Assembly (NCBI RefSeq): GCF_000003605.2
Contig: NW_003140313.1
Location: 36,844-64,729, forward strand
Source of the DNA: Saccoglossus kowalevskii
Lineage: Eukaryota; Hemichordata; Enteropneusta; Harrimaniidae
Length of the DNA: 27,886 nucleotides
Reading direction: 5' to 3'
The notes beneath the pieces were generated by a model. That model saw only the letters and a list, made by a program, of their open reading frames with translations. It was not told where the DNA came from and made no database searches. The translations under genes and the position numbers were made by a program. How positions within the stretch are numbered: position 1 is the first letter of the stretch; each line of letters begins with the position of its first letter. Positions 17,966 through 27,886 of the stretch are shown here, piece by piece.

Positions 17966-20900
17966 ATGTCTGAAAAACATTTAGCTACAGGTAAGTGTCA
18001 CGAAAGTCGCGATCTAATTATCTTTCATGCGTGTGTGATTCCGACCCCAGACGGTCCGATTTTAATAGGTTGGCCTCGTGATCGACAACTGGGATATCGC
18101 CCATTAGTCTTGTTACTGATAAGATTCTGACTGTTGGTGGTGGTGGTGTAGTTGGTGATGGTACAATTTCTTTAGTACTCATTTTAGAACACGGCGGTAA
18201 ATGAGGCCCGCTACGAAACAGAAGCGGCGGGAGATGACGAAATGCCATAAGGTTGTGTGAAGCAAGCGCTGCCCCACCCAGCCCCAGACAGGGAATCACT
18301 CGCAAATTTTGAGAGTATATCCACAATACAAAACATATTGCAAAGAGTGTTGTACAGAACCGCCCTGTCGAGAGGGCGCCATCTCAGTGTGAATTCCCCT
18401 TTTAGCTCATTGTTCTTTTTGCCCCGGGAATTGTTGGCTTTTGGGCGAAAAACACATAAACAATAAAAACAACGAACATAACATCACGACTAAACGATTC
18501 ATTGTACAATTGTAATATAAGATGTTTGTTCATTTGGGTATAATTAACATCGAATACTATAAGGGATTACATGCAAATTTACATTAAAATGCACACACTT
18601 CTCCAGGTTCTAAAAACATTTGAAAGCAGTAGTATGCATACTACAGCATTTATGTATAGTTTCTATTTTGTACATTATTTACGTTTTTAATATTTTTTTT
18701 ATAATTAAATGTCCGTATTCACAGATATCTCACAAACCACTTACCTCTATTCAACAAGACACTGTGCAAGACACTTTTAATTTTTGCATGTCCACCTAGC
18801 TGTCGACTTTTATTTACGATGCCATTTGGCGTTGCACGTTTGTGTTACGCAAGTCTTTAGCAGGAACAATAGCTCTTCTGTGTCGATGAAAATTCTAATA
18901 TCTGAAAATCACAAATTTAATGACACAAAATACATATAAATGACTAAAATACCATCGCAATCATTAAACACCGACACAAGAAGAGCTATGGGCACATAAA
19001 TGTCCACTCACATGTAATACATTTTTTTTTTATATAGGTGACCCTCTACCGCTTCTAAAAGATGGTACAATTCGATTATATAGTATGAGATATTGTCCAT
19101 ATGCACAGAGGTCAAGATTGGCGTTACTTGCTAAAGGAATACAGTATGTAGTTGTACGCTTTGAATTGGATTTACTACCCCACTGCTGTGTGAGGAATCT
19201 TGTAAACTATCACTCTTGTAAACTTTGGCTAGGGAATTCAGTATTAACCAAGGTCAAGATCTCGTCAATTTACATAAAAACAATTATAGGGGTTTGCAAA
19301 AATAATAGCAAGTTAAAATCAGTAAATGAATTTTGCAGTCTTCAAGTGTTGGTTCTTGTTTAATAAATTAATGTTATGGTCAATACAATGAATCATATAA
19401 CCAATTATTAGTGGTATACGCAAACTTTGATTCTCTGCTCTTCATTTTGTTTGTAGTTTATATATGTAGTAACATATTAGGATATAAAGCAATTGATATA
19501 CAAATTATTGTGGAAAAGTCATTACAGAGTGAATTCTTTTTATTCTACAAGATAGAATGTAATGTTGTCTGTCTCGTGCAAATGTGTACTAAAATTAGTT
19601 GTTGACGTCAGCCTGGCGTTTTAAAATCAAAGTCAGATTTTGGTCGACATCTAGGTTGAGGTAGTGATTCGATTAAACAACTTTGTACTAATTTTAAGCA
19701 GTTTACCACTGTTATATTGATTTTCGATCTATCATACATACGCAACTGTTAATATGGGCACTTGATGAACAGTTGTGTATATATCTGCATACTAGTATAT
19801 TAACTATTCTAAACATATATAAAGACAATAAAACAAACATCCGTATTATCATCGTCTATACTTCCTTTTCTAGGTATGAAACAGTTAATTGCAATTTAAA
19901 GTACAAACCTAAATGGTTATTTGAAAAGAATCCTAAAGGACTCGTACCTGTGTTGGAACACAATGGTAAAGTCGTATTTGAATCTTTGATAGTAAATGAC
20001 TATTTGGACCAGGAGTATGTTGGTAAAAGACGACTGAATAATCGAGACATTTACCTGAAAGCCGTGGATGATATGGTTATGAGTATATATAATGACAAGG
20101 TAATCAAATAGTTGAAATCAGTTGTCAAATGTTTCTTCGCAATTAGGCGAATATTTGTCTAAGAGGGGGGGGGCTAATATGTGAGCCATTGGCTCGGATA
20201 TAGCTACAATTTGTTCTTTATCGATGATATCTGTCAAAACATTTTTGTATTATCTTTTGTCTTTATTAGGTTATACGCCCCTTTTTCAGACTGAATTTGG
20301 CGGCAAGGACTGACACACGTGAAAAAACGATGGCTCAGTTAATGAAAGGGCTCCGGATTGTAGAAACAGAACTTAAGAGACGAGGAACACAGTATTTTGG
20401 AGGTAGAACCTTTTCTGAAAATTACACCAAGTTTATTTATTATGCTACATTAGTTTCCTTCTTGTTTTGATAATATGTTTCTGTGCATGAATCTTGTGTT
20501 TGAGTATGTTTCACACAAAAGATCAACAAAACCAGGGAGTTTTTATAGTTAATACATTGATTATTGCGCCATTTTGACCTACACCATCCGCTCTACTTTT
20601 CACATATCAATACACTAGGGTGATCAGGTGACAGATCACGCGTGAAATAAAGTAATCCCCATAACGTTGCACTATATTAGTAAGTTGCTATCATTTTATT
20701 AGGCATACCCAATGATTCTAGAATCAGACCATGAAAGGTACCCATTGATCTGAAGCACGTCTTTACTCGGTACAAGTAGTCTAGTTTCTAGTATATATTG
20801 TCCCGGGAGCTGATATAACTGTGCTGTAATAGTGTTCATGTATTTCACATTGTCTTGTCTAATGAACTTCTTTGCGCATTTTATGATATATCTGGAGAAA

Positions 20901-21686
20901 ACATTCAAAAACAAGGTATGATTAACACCTCATCTAAATTCAATTGAGTTACCACTCTTGATTAGGTCATCGTAGAAACACAATGCGAGGAAATAATAAC
21001 ACATGGTGCTGGTTTTGTGCTTTTAATGTTGTTTTTTAACTTTTTTTTACAAACGCAATGTGACATTATAATATAAACACAATACTGAATAGTGATGCCT
21101 TAAGAAATGCTTATTTCATCAATCCAGTTTCTTTGCAAACAGCAAAATCACATGAATATGTTTGTTTTGCACTTTACGGCTGTATGTGTATGTTGAAGTA
21201 CATCTATTGAATATCATTCTACTGCCACTCGTAGGTACAATGACAGTGACATTAGCTGATATACAAAGACATCACATTTGTGTGGGATTTAATCCTGAAT
21301 GAAATTTGCTGGTAGCCATTTTTCGAATATATTTTATTGTATTCTGATATTGCTGTAAAAATGTCTCAGCGCATGATGAAGTAAGATGAATTGTAACTAT
21401 AAATTTCCTCATAATATTGTCGTTCTCACTAGGTTCTCAGCCTGGTATGTTGGATTACAATATGTGGCCTTTCTTGGAAAGATTGAAGAATACAGAAATC
21501 ATAACGGGTGAAACAATCTTCAGCGATAAAGTCCCATTATTGGATAAATACATAGATGATATGATGAAAGATGGACCAGTGAAAGAAACGTATACTTCAC
21601 CTGAAGTGCAGTTGAAATGGATAATGGGTTACAAGTCTGGTAAATTACAGTATGACGGATTGGAAGAAGTTAAATCCAAACTGTAG
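17966..21686 (+). CDS. GSTO: Glutathione S-transferase omega-like, gene 1 (five coding exons)
   Basis: Cytosolic omega-class GST of 247 aa; the class does glutathione-dependent thiol transfer, dehydroascorbate reduction and methylarsonate reduction with an active-site Cys. Exons reconstructed from GT-AG sites: 17966-17990, 19038-19143, 19874-20099, 20270-20402, 21433-21686. They total 744 nt and join in consistent phases (1, 2, 0, 1). The thioredoxin-like half covers about residues 19-95, with the catalytic Cys28 in RYCPYAQR, the cis-Pro context LVPVLE (67-72) and the glutathione-contacting Glu80-Ser81. The all-helical half runs from about 105 to the end and contains [14 protein letters not shown]. 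The first exon codes only eight residues plus one base, MSEKHLAT then G. A second copy of this exon and its promoter lies 1.4 kb upstream. No AATAAA is seen close after the stop. Length and exon pattern match the tail-to-tail partner at 24162-27036. Confidence 0.92.
18869..18989. repeat. 20-bp inverted repeat with about 80-bp loop in GST-omega intron 1
   Basis: ATAGCTCTTCTGTGTCGATG at 18869-18888 is mirrored by CACCGACACAAGAAGAGCTAT at 18969-18989, with one mismatch and one extra base. It could be a small hairpin MITE; no target duplication was recognised. Confidence 0.6.
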
Positions 21687-22456
21687 AGCATCTACAGTAA
21701 TTTGCAAACCAAATTATAAAAATTCTGTTTTAAATTTCCACCCAGAATTATTTGCTTCTATTGAGTCTGTTTATGAACAGAGCACATAGTGATTTGAGAC
21801 CTGCATCTGACACTGAAAGAGTACAATTTTAAAACAATATGTTTCACAAACCTGTAAGTAAGACGTCGAATATGCGGAGATTTGAATCATAATCTGATAA
21901 CTCAGCATCATATTTGAAGGTGTGTGCAATCTCCATAGACAAAAAGTGATGTACAAGTACGTTACAGTTCATTGTGAGTTTAAATATTCCTACATAACAC
22001 AGTGTAGTTTATAGTGTAATCAATACAATGTAGAAATACAATGATTTTAAAGTTATAGTTATATAATTTGGAAGATCAAAATTATTCACATAATTATGGC
22101 ACGGACAGTTGAAGTACAGAGAGCAAATGTATCCCAGGAGTACTCACCTAGATAGTGTGCTCCGCAGGAAACTGAAAACTGGACCCGAAAGTATCGACGT
22201 TGGCAGCGCTTCTTGGCTCAACAATTTGTCCTCTTGGCCAACAAATGCTCTAAATTTTGCTAAATTTGAAAAAAAAGGAGTCAGAATATCGGTGCATACT
22301 CGTATACTTCAACTACGGGACTGTCCCTTTTCAATAACTTTTTTTTTCTTGTTGACAATTTGTCATAATGATTTGCATACAAAATAATGGCCATAGATTA
22401 AAATATAATGTTTCATTGCATATACGTATTTATTACTAATGCATACCATACCATGA

Positions 22457-22755
22457 CAAGCATACTAGAGCTCAAAGCTTATTGTAATATCAAGAAATCT
22501 CAGAAACTGGAATTTTAAAAGATGTATATATTTAATAAAATTCATATACAAATGTAAAGTAGTCTTTGCTTTGTTTCAATAAATTATTTGTCCTTGTATA
22601 CTTTGCATGAATAACTTACACACGAAATAATACCCATGTTGCATATGAGTATTTAATGCCATTGTTTAATTCTGTATTGTAAATATTCCTTCTCTCGTAG
22701 GATGTCATCCAGCCTCGTTCCAAGCATACTCGAGGCCAAAGCTTAATGTTATAAC
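22457..22755. repeat. Pair of about 35-bp direct repeats between the GST-omega genes
   Basis: CAAGCATACTAGAGCTCAAA at 22457 recurs as CAAGCATACTCGAGGCCAAA at 22721, and the likeness runs on through AGCTTA for about 35 bp. The sequence between is unique and non-coding. It may be two remnants of one dispersed repeat. Confidence 0.6.
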
Positions 22756-22939
22756 ATATCTCAAAATTATGTTGTATTATGTAAACTAATTGTACCTTCA
22801 ATAGCACAACAATGGAATTCTGATAGCTCCGGGCTAATACCTCCTTTGCTTTGTAATCCACACATTCAACACTATAAATTGTCTCTATAATCGTCATGCA
22901 TTATACTATTATGCTCACATTTCATATCACTTGCAACAT

Positions 22940-22950
22940 GGGGGGGGGGG
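22940..22950. repeat. Homopolymer G11 run
   Basis: One of four long G or C runs in the right-hand part of the window; the others are G9 at 20165-20173, C10 at 26178-26187 and G12 at 27387-27398. Confidence 0.9.
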
Positions 22951-24112
22951 TGTTCATCTTCCAGCAATTTCATAGCGTGCCAAGTTTCATCAAACAAATG
23001 TGAACCATTTCCTGGACTATAGATACGCTACCAATACGCTAAGATATTGACTATTAAACTCCAATATTCGCCAGAGACATACTTGTGAACATAAGTAACT
23101 AAATGAATCAGGGTGAACAGGATACCCTATGTAAAATGAACTTTGGTAATGCGTTGTTTTGCGAATCTCTCTCACAGAGGTGTACTAAACCTTGAACTTC
23201 TATGGAAATTATTTGGGTTGAAAGGACAAATTTTCACCTCCCCATAATGATGTCACAAACGAGTACCCTGATGTAGTCTTCAGATCAAAAGTTGAAAACA
23301 ATAATATTGTAGGCGAACTTACATGTATTGTATTGACATATTCGAAGGTTTGGGTACGGATTGTATAAGTAAATGACATTCAAAGTTAACCCGTGCAGAA
23401 CTAAGAAGACACAGTTACATAATAGGTGATTTTCCGTTCTCTGCGAGATCTTGCGTAATGCTTGAACGCCACGGATCGAACGTCTGCCGCAGAAATCTAG
23501 TGATTTGATTTTGAACCTTTGAAATTATATTTTATAGTTCAGTGTCAAAATGACAATTTTTCAGAAGGAAGTGTGACGTTTTATTCCGTCATCAAATGTG
23601 TATATTATATTATTATGCATGGGAATACCTACAAAATACTTTTGAGTTCTCGCGATGTTTTGACGCAACGACAATGACATCACCCTGTTTTTATGTTCGA
23701 ATAGATATCGCAATGATCGGATCATGTGGAATATAATACCAAATTGTGTAAGATTTTCACTAATTAATACAGTAAATCATAGAGAGCAATTTTGAATCAA
23801 TACTTCTAACATTCGAAGTGTAGTCATACATATATTTCATAGGTTGAATATGTGATATAACGATAAATTAAATATGGAAATTTACGTTCACAGTGGAAAC
23901 CATGCTCGACACTACCATATTATACCGCTGTTTTATCATACATGATAACTTAGTGTATGATTTGAGAATTCAGTAATCAGATTCCAGGATATGCCTGGGT
24001 CAGCTCCAGCATAAATAATATCACTGGCGATGTATCTAACTAGATAGCATCTCACTTGGATTTTGGATTAACATAATCAGCTAGAGAAGCAGCAATTAAT
24101 CACAATTTGAAT

Positions 24113-24118
24113 TTTATT
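24113..24118 (-). terminator. Polyadenylation signal AATAAA of GST-omega gene 2
   Basis: AATAAA on the minus strand about 44 bp beyond the TAG at 24162-24164, a normal spacing for a short 3' UTR. Confidence 0.55.
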
Positions 24119-24161
24119 AATTATAGTACGATCAATGATAATACATTTGTAATTTGAATTT

Positions 24162-27036
24162 CTATAATTTGGGTTTCGCTTCTTCCAATCCGTCATATTG
24201 TAGATTACCAGACACGTAACCTGTTGTCCATTTCAACTGCACTTCAGGTAAGGTATACGTTTCTTTCACTGGACCATCCTCCATCATATCATTTATGTAT
24301 TTATCCAATAATGGTACTTTATCGCTGAAGATTGTTTCCCCCGTTATGATTTCCTTGTTCTTCAATCTTTCCAAGAAAGGCCACATATTGTAATCCAACA
24401 TACCAGGCTGAGAACCTAGTGAGAATGACAATATTATAATGAACTTTCGTTATGGATTGATTCAAAACTTATGATATACCGCGATAAAACCAACTGACAG
24501 ACATCAGTATGACATTCGCCTCTCTTTGTGCTGTACACACTAGAGCCAAAACATCCATCACTACACAGGAAAGTCCGTAGAGACTTGAACATAAAGTGTC
24601 CATAACAAAAACCATTATTATCAGAAATGTTTATATATATTTTAATATGAAGATAAATAAATAAAGAATGATAATTCCAGAAACGTTTACCTGCAGACAA
24701 ACAATAAATACCTCCATAAAACTGTGTTCCCCGTTTCTTAAGTTCCGTGTCAATAAAGATAAGTCCTTTTATCATTTTTGTTTCATTAGCTTTGTCCTTC
24801 TTCGCCGCAGCAAACATTCTGAAGAAGGGGTGTACAACCTAGTGACGAGGACACAATGAAATTAAAATGTGATAAATGGTTTTAGGATTTAAAGATATAT
24901 AAAAAAAATATGAGGAATTCATTGCATTACATTGTAATTAATATTTGGAATAACATTTCTTTTATGACAAATCAGGTCTGTTGAAGCTAATAACAAACTA
25001 AAACACAGAATAAAACAATAACTTGTGTCTCACCCTTCCATTGAACACATTCATAACCATATCATCCACGGCTTTCAGGTAAATGTCTTGATTATTCAGT
25101 CGTCTTTTACCAAGATACGCCTGGTCCAAATAGTCATTTACTATCAAAGATTCAAATACGACTTTACCATTGTGTTCCAACACAGGTACGAGTCCTTTAG
25201 GATTCTTTTCAAATAACCATTTAGGTTTGTACTTTAAATTGCAATTAACTGTTTCATACCTAGAAAAGGAAGTACAGACGATGATAATACGGATGTTTGT
25301 TTTATTGTCTTTATATTTGTTTACAGTAGTTAAAACATGTTGCAGATATATACACACCTGTTATTCAAATGATGTACAATAGATCATAACACCGTACCAT
25401 GCCAATGTCGTGACAAATGCACACTCCTAGAAACTTAATGCAAATGTGTGAGTCTGTAAAAATTAGATGTGCCATAAGGTATCTGGACAGAATTTTCATC
25501 ATAATCTCTTTTGTTTCTGTTTCCTTAATCAAATCTTTAATTTTTTCATAATCAAACTATTTTCTAACATATGTTCATGACGTTTTGTGAGTTGACAAGT
25601 GGAACCTGTTTGAAATGGGGACTTCGTCATATATCACCCAACGAAATCTTGAAATATTGCACATCATTACATTTATAACTCCGTTGTTGTTATGAACATA
25701 CTACAAAATTATCTCATCCTGGAAAGCGTTCACAAGGCCATTATCACTGTTATGTATCAATATTTATCTTTTAGTTACGTAACTCGGTACTTACTGTATT
25801 CCTTTAGCAAGTAACGCCAATCTTGACCTCTGTGCATACGGACAATATCTCATACTATATAATCGAATTGTACCATCTTTTAGAGGCGGTAGAGGATCAC
25901 CTGAAAGAATAAAATTTAAAAAAAATTAAAACATAACAATTTCTGTAATATACTACGTCTACGAGAATAAGTATTAAACATTGTTCATGGAATATGTACA
26001 CTCGCTACTGATGCAGATAAATTGTGTGTAATGTAATGTAATGTAATGTGATTTTTGATTTACGAATAAATAAAACGAAATTACATTAACGGGATGTGAC
26101 TGATAACTTTTACTATGAAAACCTTAGCATCACGTGGGCAGGCCAGTCAAACTGGTTCTCACTACAAGAGGTTACGACCCCCCCCCCTGCCAAATGCTAA
26201 GGAAAACTGAAACATATATATACATATTTACATGAAATATTGTCCACCTATGCGGATCTGTTTGTGCAGGAATTTTACGACCGTATGCCCTTACTGACGT
26301 CAACCAAATTTATTACGTGGGAAGTTGTCACCCAAGGGTGACCTGGAGGTAGTTGTGGCAAAGGGTAACCTCATTCTCCCGAGTCCATAGTCCGGATGTA
26401 GTTTAAAATCTTACCCAGGACAAATATATACAAATTTAAATAAACTTAAACGTTGCCTTTATCAGGTAATACCTCACATGTGAGGTTGAGTTGGTGCAAG
26501 GTTTTTATGACCGTGTACCCTTACTGACGTCAACCAAACTTATTATGTGGGAAGTTGGCACCCATGGCTGACAAGTACTACACCTTGCCCAAGGGTGACA
26601 ATAAAGTGGCACTAATGAGTGGAAATAAAATGCATGTGACATAATGCATTTTGTTGTGACACGTACATTTTTAAAACTACAGGAAATACATCTACTAATA
26701 ACATTTCTAACCAGATTTGAACAAAATCTGTTCGACGTAGGGGGAAGTGTTAAGCAGGCGTGTGTATTACTGAAATTAACATATAACCGATAGAAATATA
26801 CTGCATTACGTGAGACTAGTATAGTATTTCTGTGTTTCTGCCAGGGGCACGTCCGAAACATTGTGCACAGGGCTAACAGGTCTAATGTGGTCCTGGCTCC
26901 AGCAGCCATTTCCCGGTATCCGGCAGCCAATGCAACACTTCCGGGTATGGCAAGCTTCACATACAATCCGGGCATACAATACTTATGTACTCGGCTCATA
27001 TCGATACATACCTGAGGCCAAATGTTCCTCGGACAT
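24162..27036 (-). CDS. GSTO: Glutathione S-transferase omega-like, gene 2 (five coding exons)
   Basis: Second omega-class GST, 245 aa, on the opposite strand. Exons in transcript order: 27036-27012, 25900-25795, 25259-25034, 24838-24712, 24415-24162; they total 738 nt. Phases are identical to gene 1. The first exon reads MSEEHLAS plus one base, is only 25 nt and has donor GTATGT; it is identified by homology to exon 1 of gene 1 and by the CACCAATAT string shared just upstream. Exon 2 keeps the active-site Cys in RYCPYAQR. Exon 3 is almost identical to gene 1. Exon 4 is clearly diverged and two codons shorter ([16 protein letters not shown] against VIRPFFRLNLAARTDT). Exon 5 differs at about ten residues. 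A good AATAAA lies about 44 bp after the stop. Intron 1 carries two consensus TGACGTCA palindromes. The gene appears intact. Confidence 0.92.
26264..26340. repeat. 77-bp direct repeat, copy 1, in intron 1 of GST-omega gene 2
   Basis: Matches 26494-26570 at the same length, with shared CCCTTACTGACGTCAACCAA and GTGGGAAGTTG. It carries a perfect TGACGTCA palindrome at 26295-26302. Confidence 0.85.
26494..26570. repeat. 77-bp direct repeat, copy 2, in intron 1 of GST-omega gene 2
   Basis: Second copy, 230 bp downstream of the first, with scattered substitutions but an unchanged TGACGTCA at 26525-26532. Confidence 0.85.
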
Positions 27037-27139
27037 CACAGTCGAGATATTGGTGGATAATAGATTATGCAGATGACGTCGTGTACAAAACAAAATACGA
27101 GTAACTGGTCGTATAGCGCTCATGACGGTGCCATTACTC

Positions 27140-27152
27140 TAACCTTTGACCT
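27140..27152 (-). promoter_or_regulatory. DR1-type nuclear receptor site before GST-omega gene 2
   Basis: The same 13-mer, AGGTCAAAGGTTA, as in front of gene 1, here about 104 bp before the ATG. The surrounding promoter sequence is otherwise little conserved, so the match stands out. Confidence 0.6.
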
Positions 27153-27762
27153 AGTTGTGAGAATTGAAAGTTCATTCAACTGCGTATACCAAAACAGTAC
27201 GGGTACACAATTGCATATATGGGACTCACTGTTGCGTCATGTTTCAACGCCTTGCATGAGACGTACAGCTATAAGTTTCAATTGTCAATGTATATTTTAG
27301 ACTAAAACCAAATATACACGAAATGCACTGTTTTAGGAATTTCCAAATAAAGATAGGAAAATCATTGGGGTATCATTAACCCTGGCGGGGGGGGGGGGTC
27401 TACTTGCATAGAAGTGCAATACGGGTATGTGCCGCCCGACTGGGGTGTCATTTCACGTTATTTTGTTTAGAAGTGGGTAGCCATTTATCAATGGTTTGGT
27501 TTAGAAGTGTGTAGCATTTATTTACTTTTCACAGGTCCTTATATTTAAAGCCAAATACTGAAAAAGGCTTAATATAATGCATTGCCCGGATGCGCTCGCT
27601 GGTTGCGAAAGTTGTGAGCTGGGTGTTGTTGTTTTTCGCTGAAAACACTTGTGTTTAGAAGTGGGTAAATAAATAGAAAAAAAACTATCTACGCCAAAGC
27701 TTCAGCTCTCGAGTCAGATATCCCTCAGCCTCATGATTAAGAGGCAGTGTAGACGACTTGAG
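27153..27762. other. Right-hand non-coding flank
   Basis: Upstream flank of GST-omega gene 2. It has a G12 run and three copies of GTTTAGAAGTGGGTAG or a close variant (27465, 27499, 27653), likely pieces of a dispersed repeat. Confidence 0.5.
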
Positions 27763-27886
27763 TATGATTGGACATGTTGCTTGGACGAGTATGATTGGAC
27801 GAGCATGATTGGACGAGTATGATTGGACGTGTTACTTGGACGAGTATGATTGGACGAGCATGAATGGACGAGTATGATTGGACGAG
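27763..27886. repeat. 14-bp minisatellite TATGATTGGACGAG, cut by the window edge
   Basis: Units of TATGATTGGACGAG and CATGATTGGACGAG alternate, interrupted by a GTGTTACTTGGACGAG-type variant at regular intervals, which implies a longer higher-order unit. The array continues past the last base, so its true length is unknown. Confidence 0.9.

Larger units (their letters stand above)
16938..18251 (+). repeat. Tandem duplication, downstream unit
   Basis: Second copy of the duplicated segment, carrying the exon 1 that belongs to GST-omega gene 1 in the order seen. It lacks the 807-bp insertion, giving an empty site at 17148-17155, but has its own 235-bp insertion at 17337-17571. The 109 bp between the units (16829-16937) include ACCGGAAGT (about 16882-16890), a match to the ETS-family core. 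Substitutions are scattered but few in the promoter and exon part. Confidence 0.88.
21687..24112. other. Spacer between the tail-to-tail GST-omega genes
   Basis: About 2.4 kb containing the 3' flanks, one pair of short direct repeats and a G11 run. No exon recognised. Confidence 0.55.

Noticed and set aside
17942-18130. 62-aa frame running through the GST-omega first exon
   Set aside because: The sequence beyond MSEKHLAT is read-through past a consensus GTAAGT donor; true exon 2 homology begins at 19038.
19085-19605. Two open frames of 92 and 64 aa downstream of GST-omega exon 2
   Set aside because: The first is exon 2 continuing into the intron; the second lies wholly in the intron and has no domain.
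26505-26999. 164-aa minus-strand open frame
   Set aside because: It lies in intron 1 of GST-omega gene 2, covers a duplicated non-coding module and shows no family motif.
1-27886. Viral, toxin or reverse-transcriptase coding sequence
   Set aside because: No polymerase, integrase, capsid or toxin motifs were seen in any open frame; the mobile elements present are short and non-coding.

Overview
The window looks like genomic DNA from an invertebrate animal. It is AT-rich, has GT-AG introns of a few hundred bases to about 1.1 kb, a type II membrane sulfotransferase family of the animal Golgi, omega-class glutathione S-transferases, micro- and minisatellites, and short non-autonomous DNA transposons. 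Nothing supports a bacterial or viral origin. The phylum cannot be fixed from the sequence alone; a lophotrochozoan or an invertebrate deuterostome would both fit.

Layout. (1) About 2.3-12.1 kb: three tandem, same-strand, single-exon paralogs (2298-3473, 7967-9094, 10926-12131) related to heparan sulfate 3-O-sulfotransferases. They keep the family's catalytic Glu/His/Asp/Lys pattern and C-terminal Cys pair, but all share an unusual PAPS-binding site. The space between them holds a 21-bp minisatellite (5023-5316), TTAA-flanked miniature elements (6629-6788, 9461-9574, 9730-10028), a MITE just before the second gene (7665-7869) with a sister copy after the third (12534-12733), a G-quadruplex-type tract and a (TAA)19 microsatellite. 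(2) About 13.3-13.9 kb: a field of imperfect palindromes that ends in a 14-bp minisatellite. (3) About 15.0-18.3 kb: a tandem duplication of the promoter and first exon of a GST-omega gene. One copy carries an 807-bp insertion that itself looks nested; the other carries a separate 235-bp insertion. (4) 17966-21686 (+) and 24162-27036 (-): two complete five-exon GST-omega genes facing each other tail to tail. Their coding exons were reconstructed with consistent splice phases (247 and 245 aa). (5) The last kilobase holds short repeats, a G12 run and another 14-bp minisatellite cut by the window edge.

How it fits together. The two families are functionally unrelated: Golgi glycan sulfation, and cytosolic thiol transfer / dehydroascorbate reduction. 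Both show local duplication followed by sequence homogenisation. Short blocks are identical at the nucleotide level inside otherwise diverged paralogs, as gene conversion would leave. The most notable signals are the shared Arg-to-Cys change in the 3'-phosphate loop of all three sulfotransferases, the duplicated GST-omega first exon with a DR1 nuclear-receptor-type site in front of every copy, and a MITE that appears to supply the TATA and CCAAT boxes of the second sulfotransferase. No wholly new multi-gene system was found.
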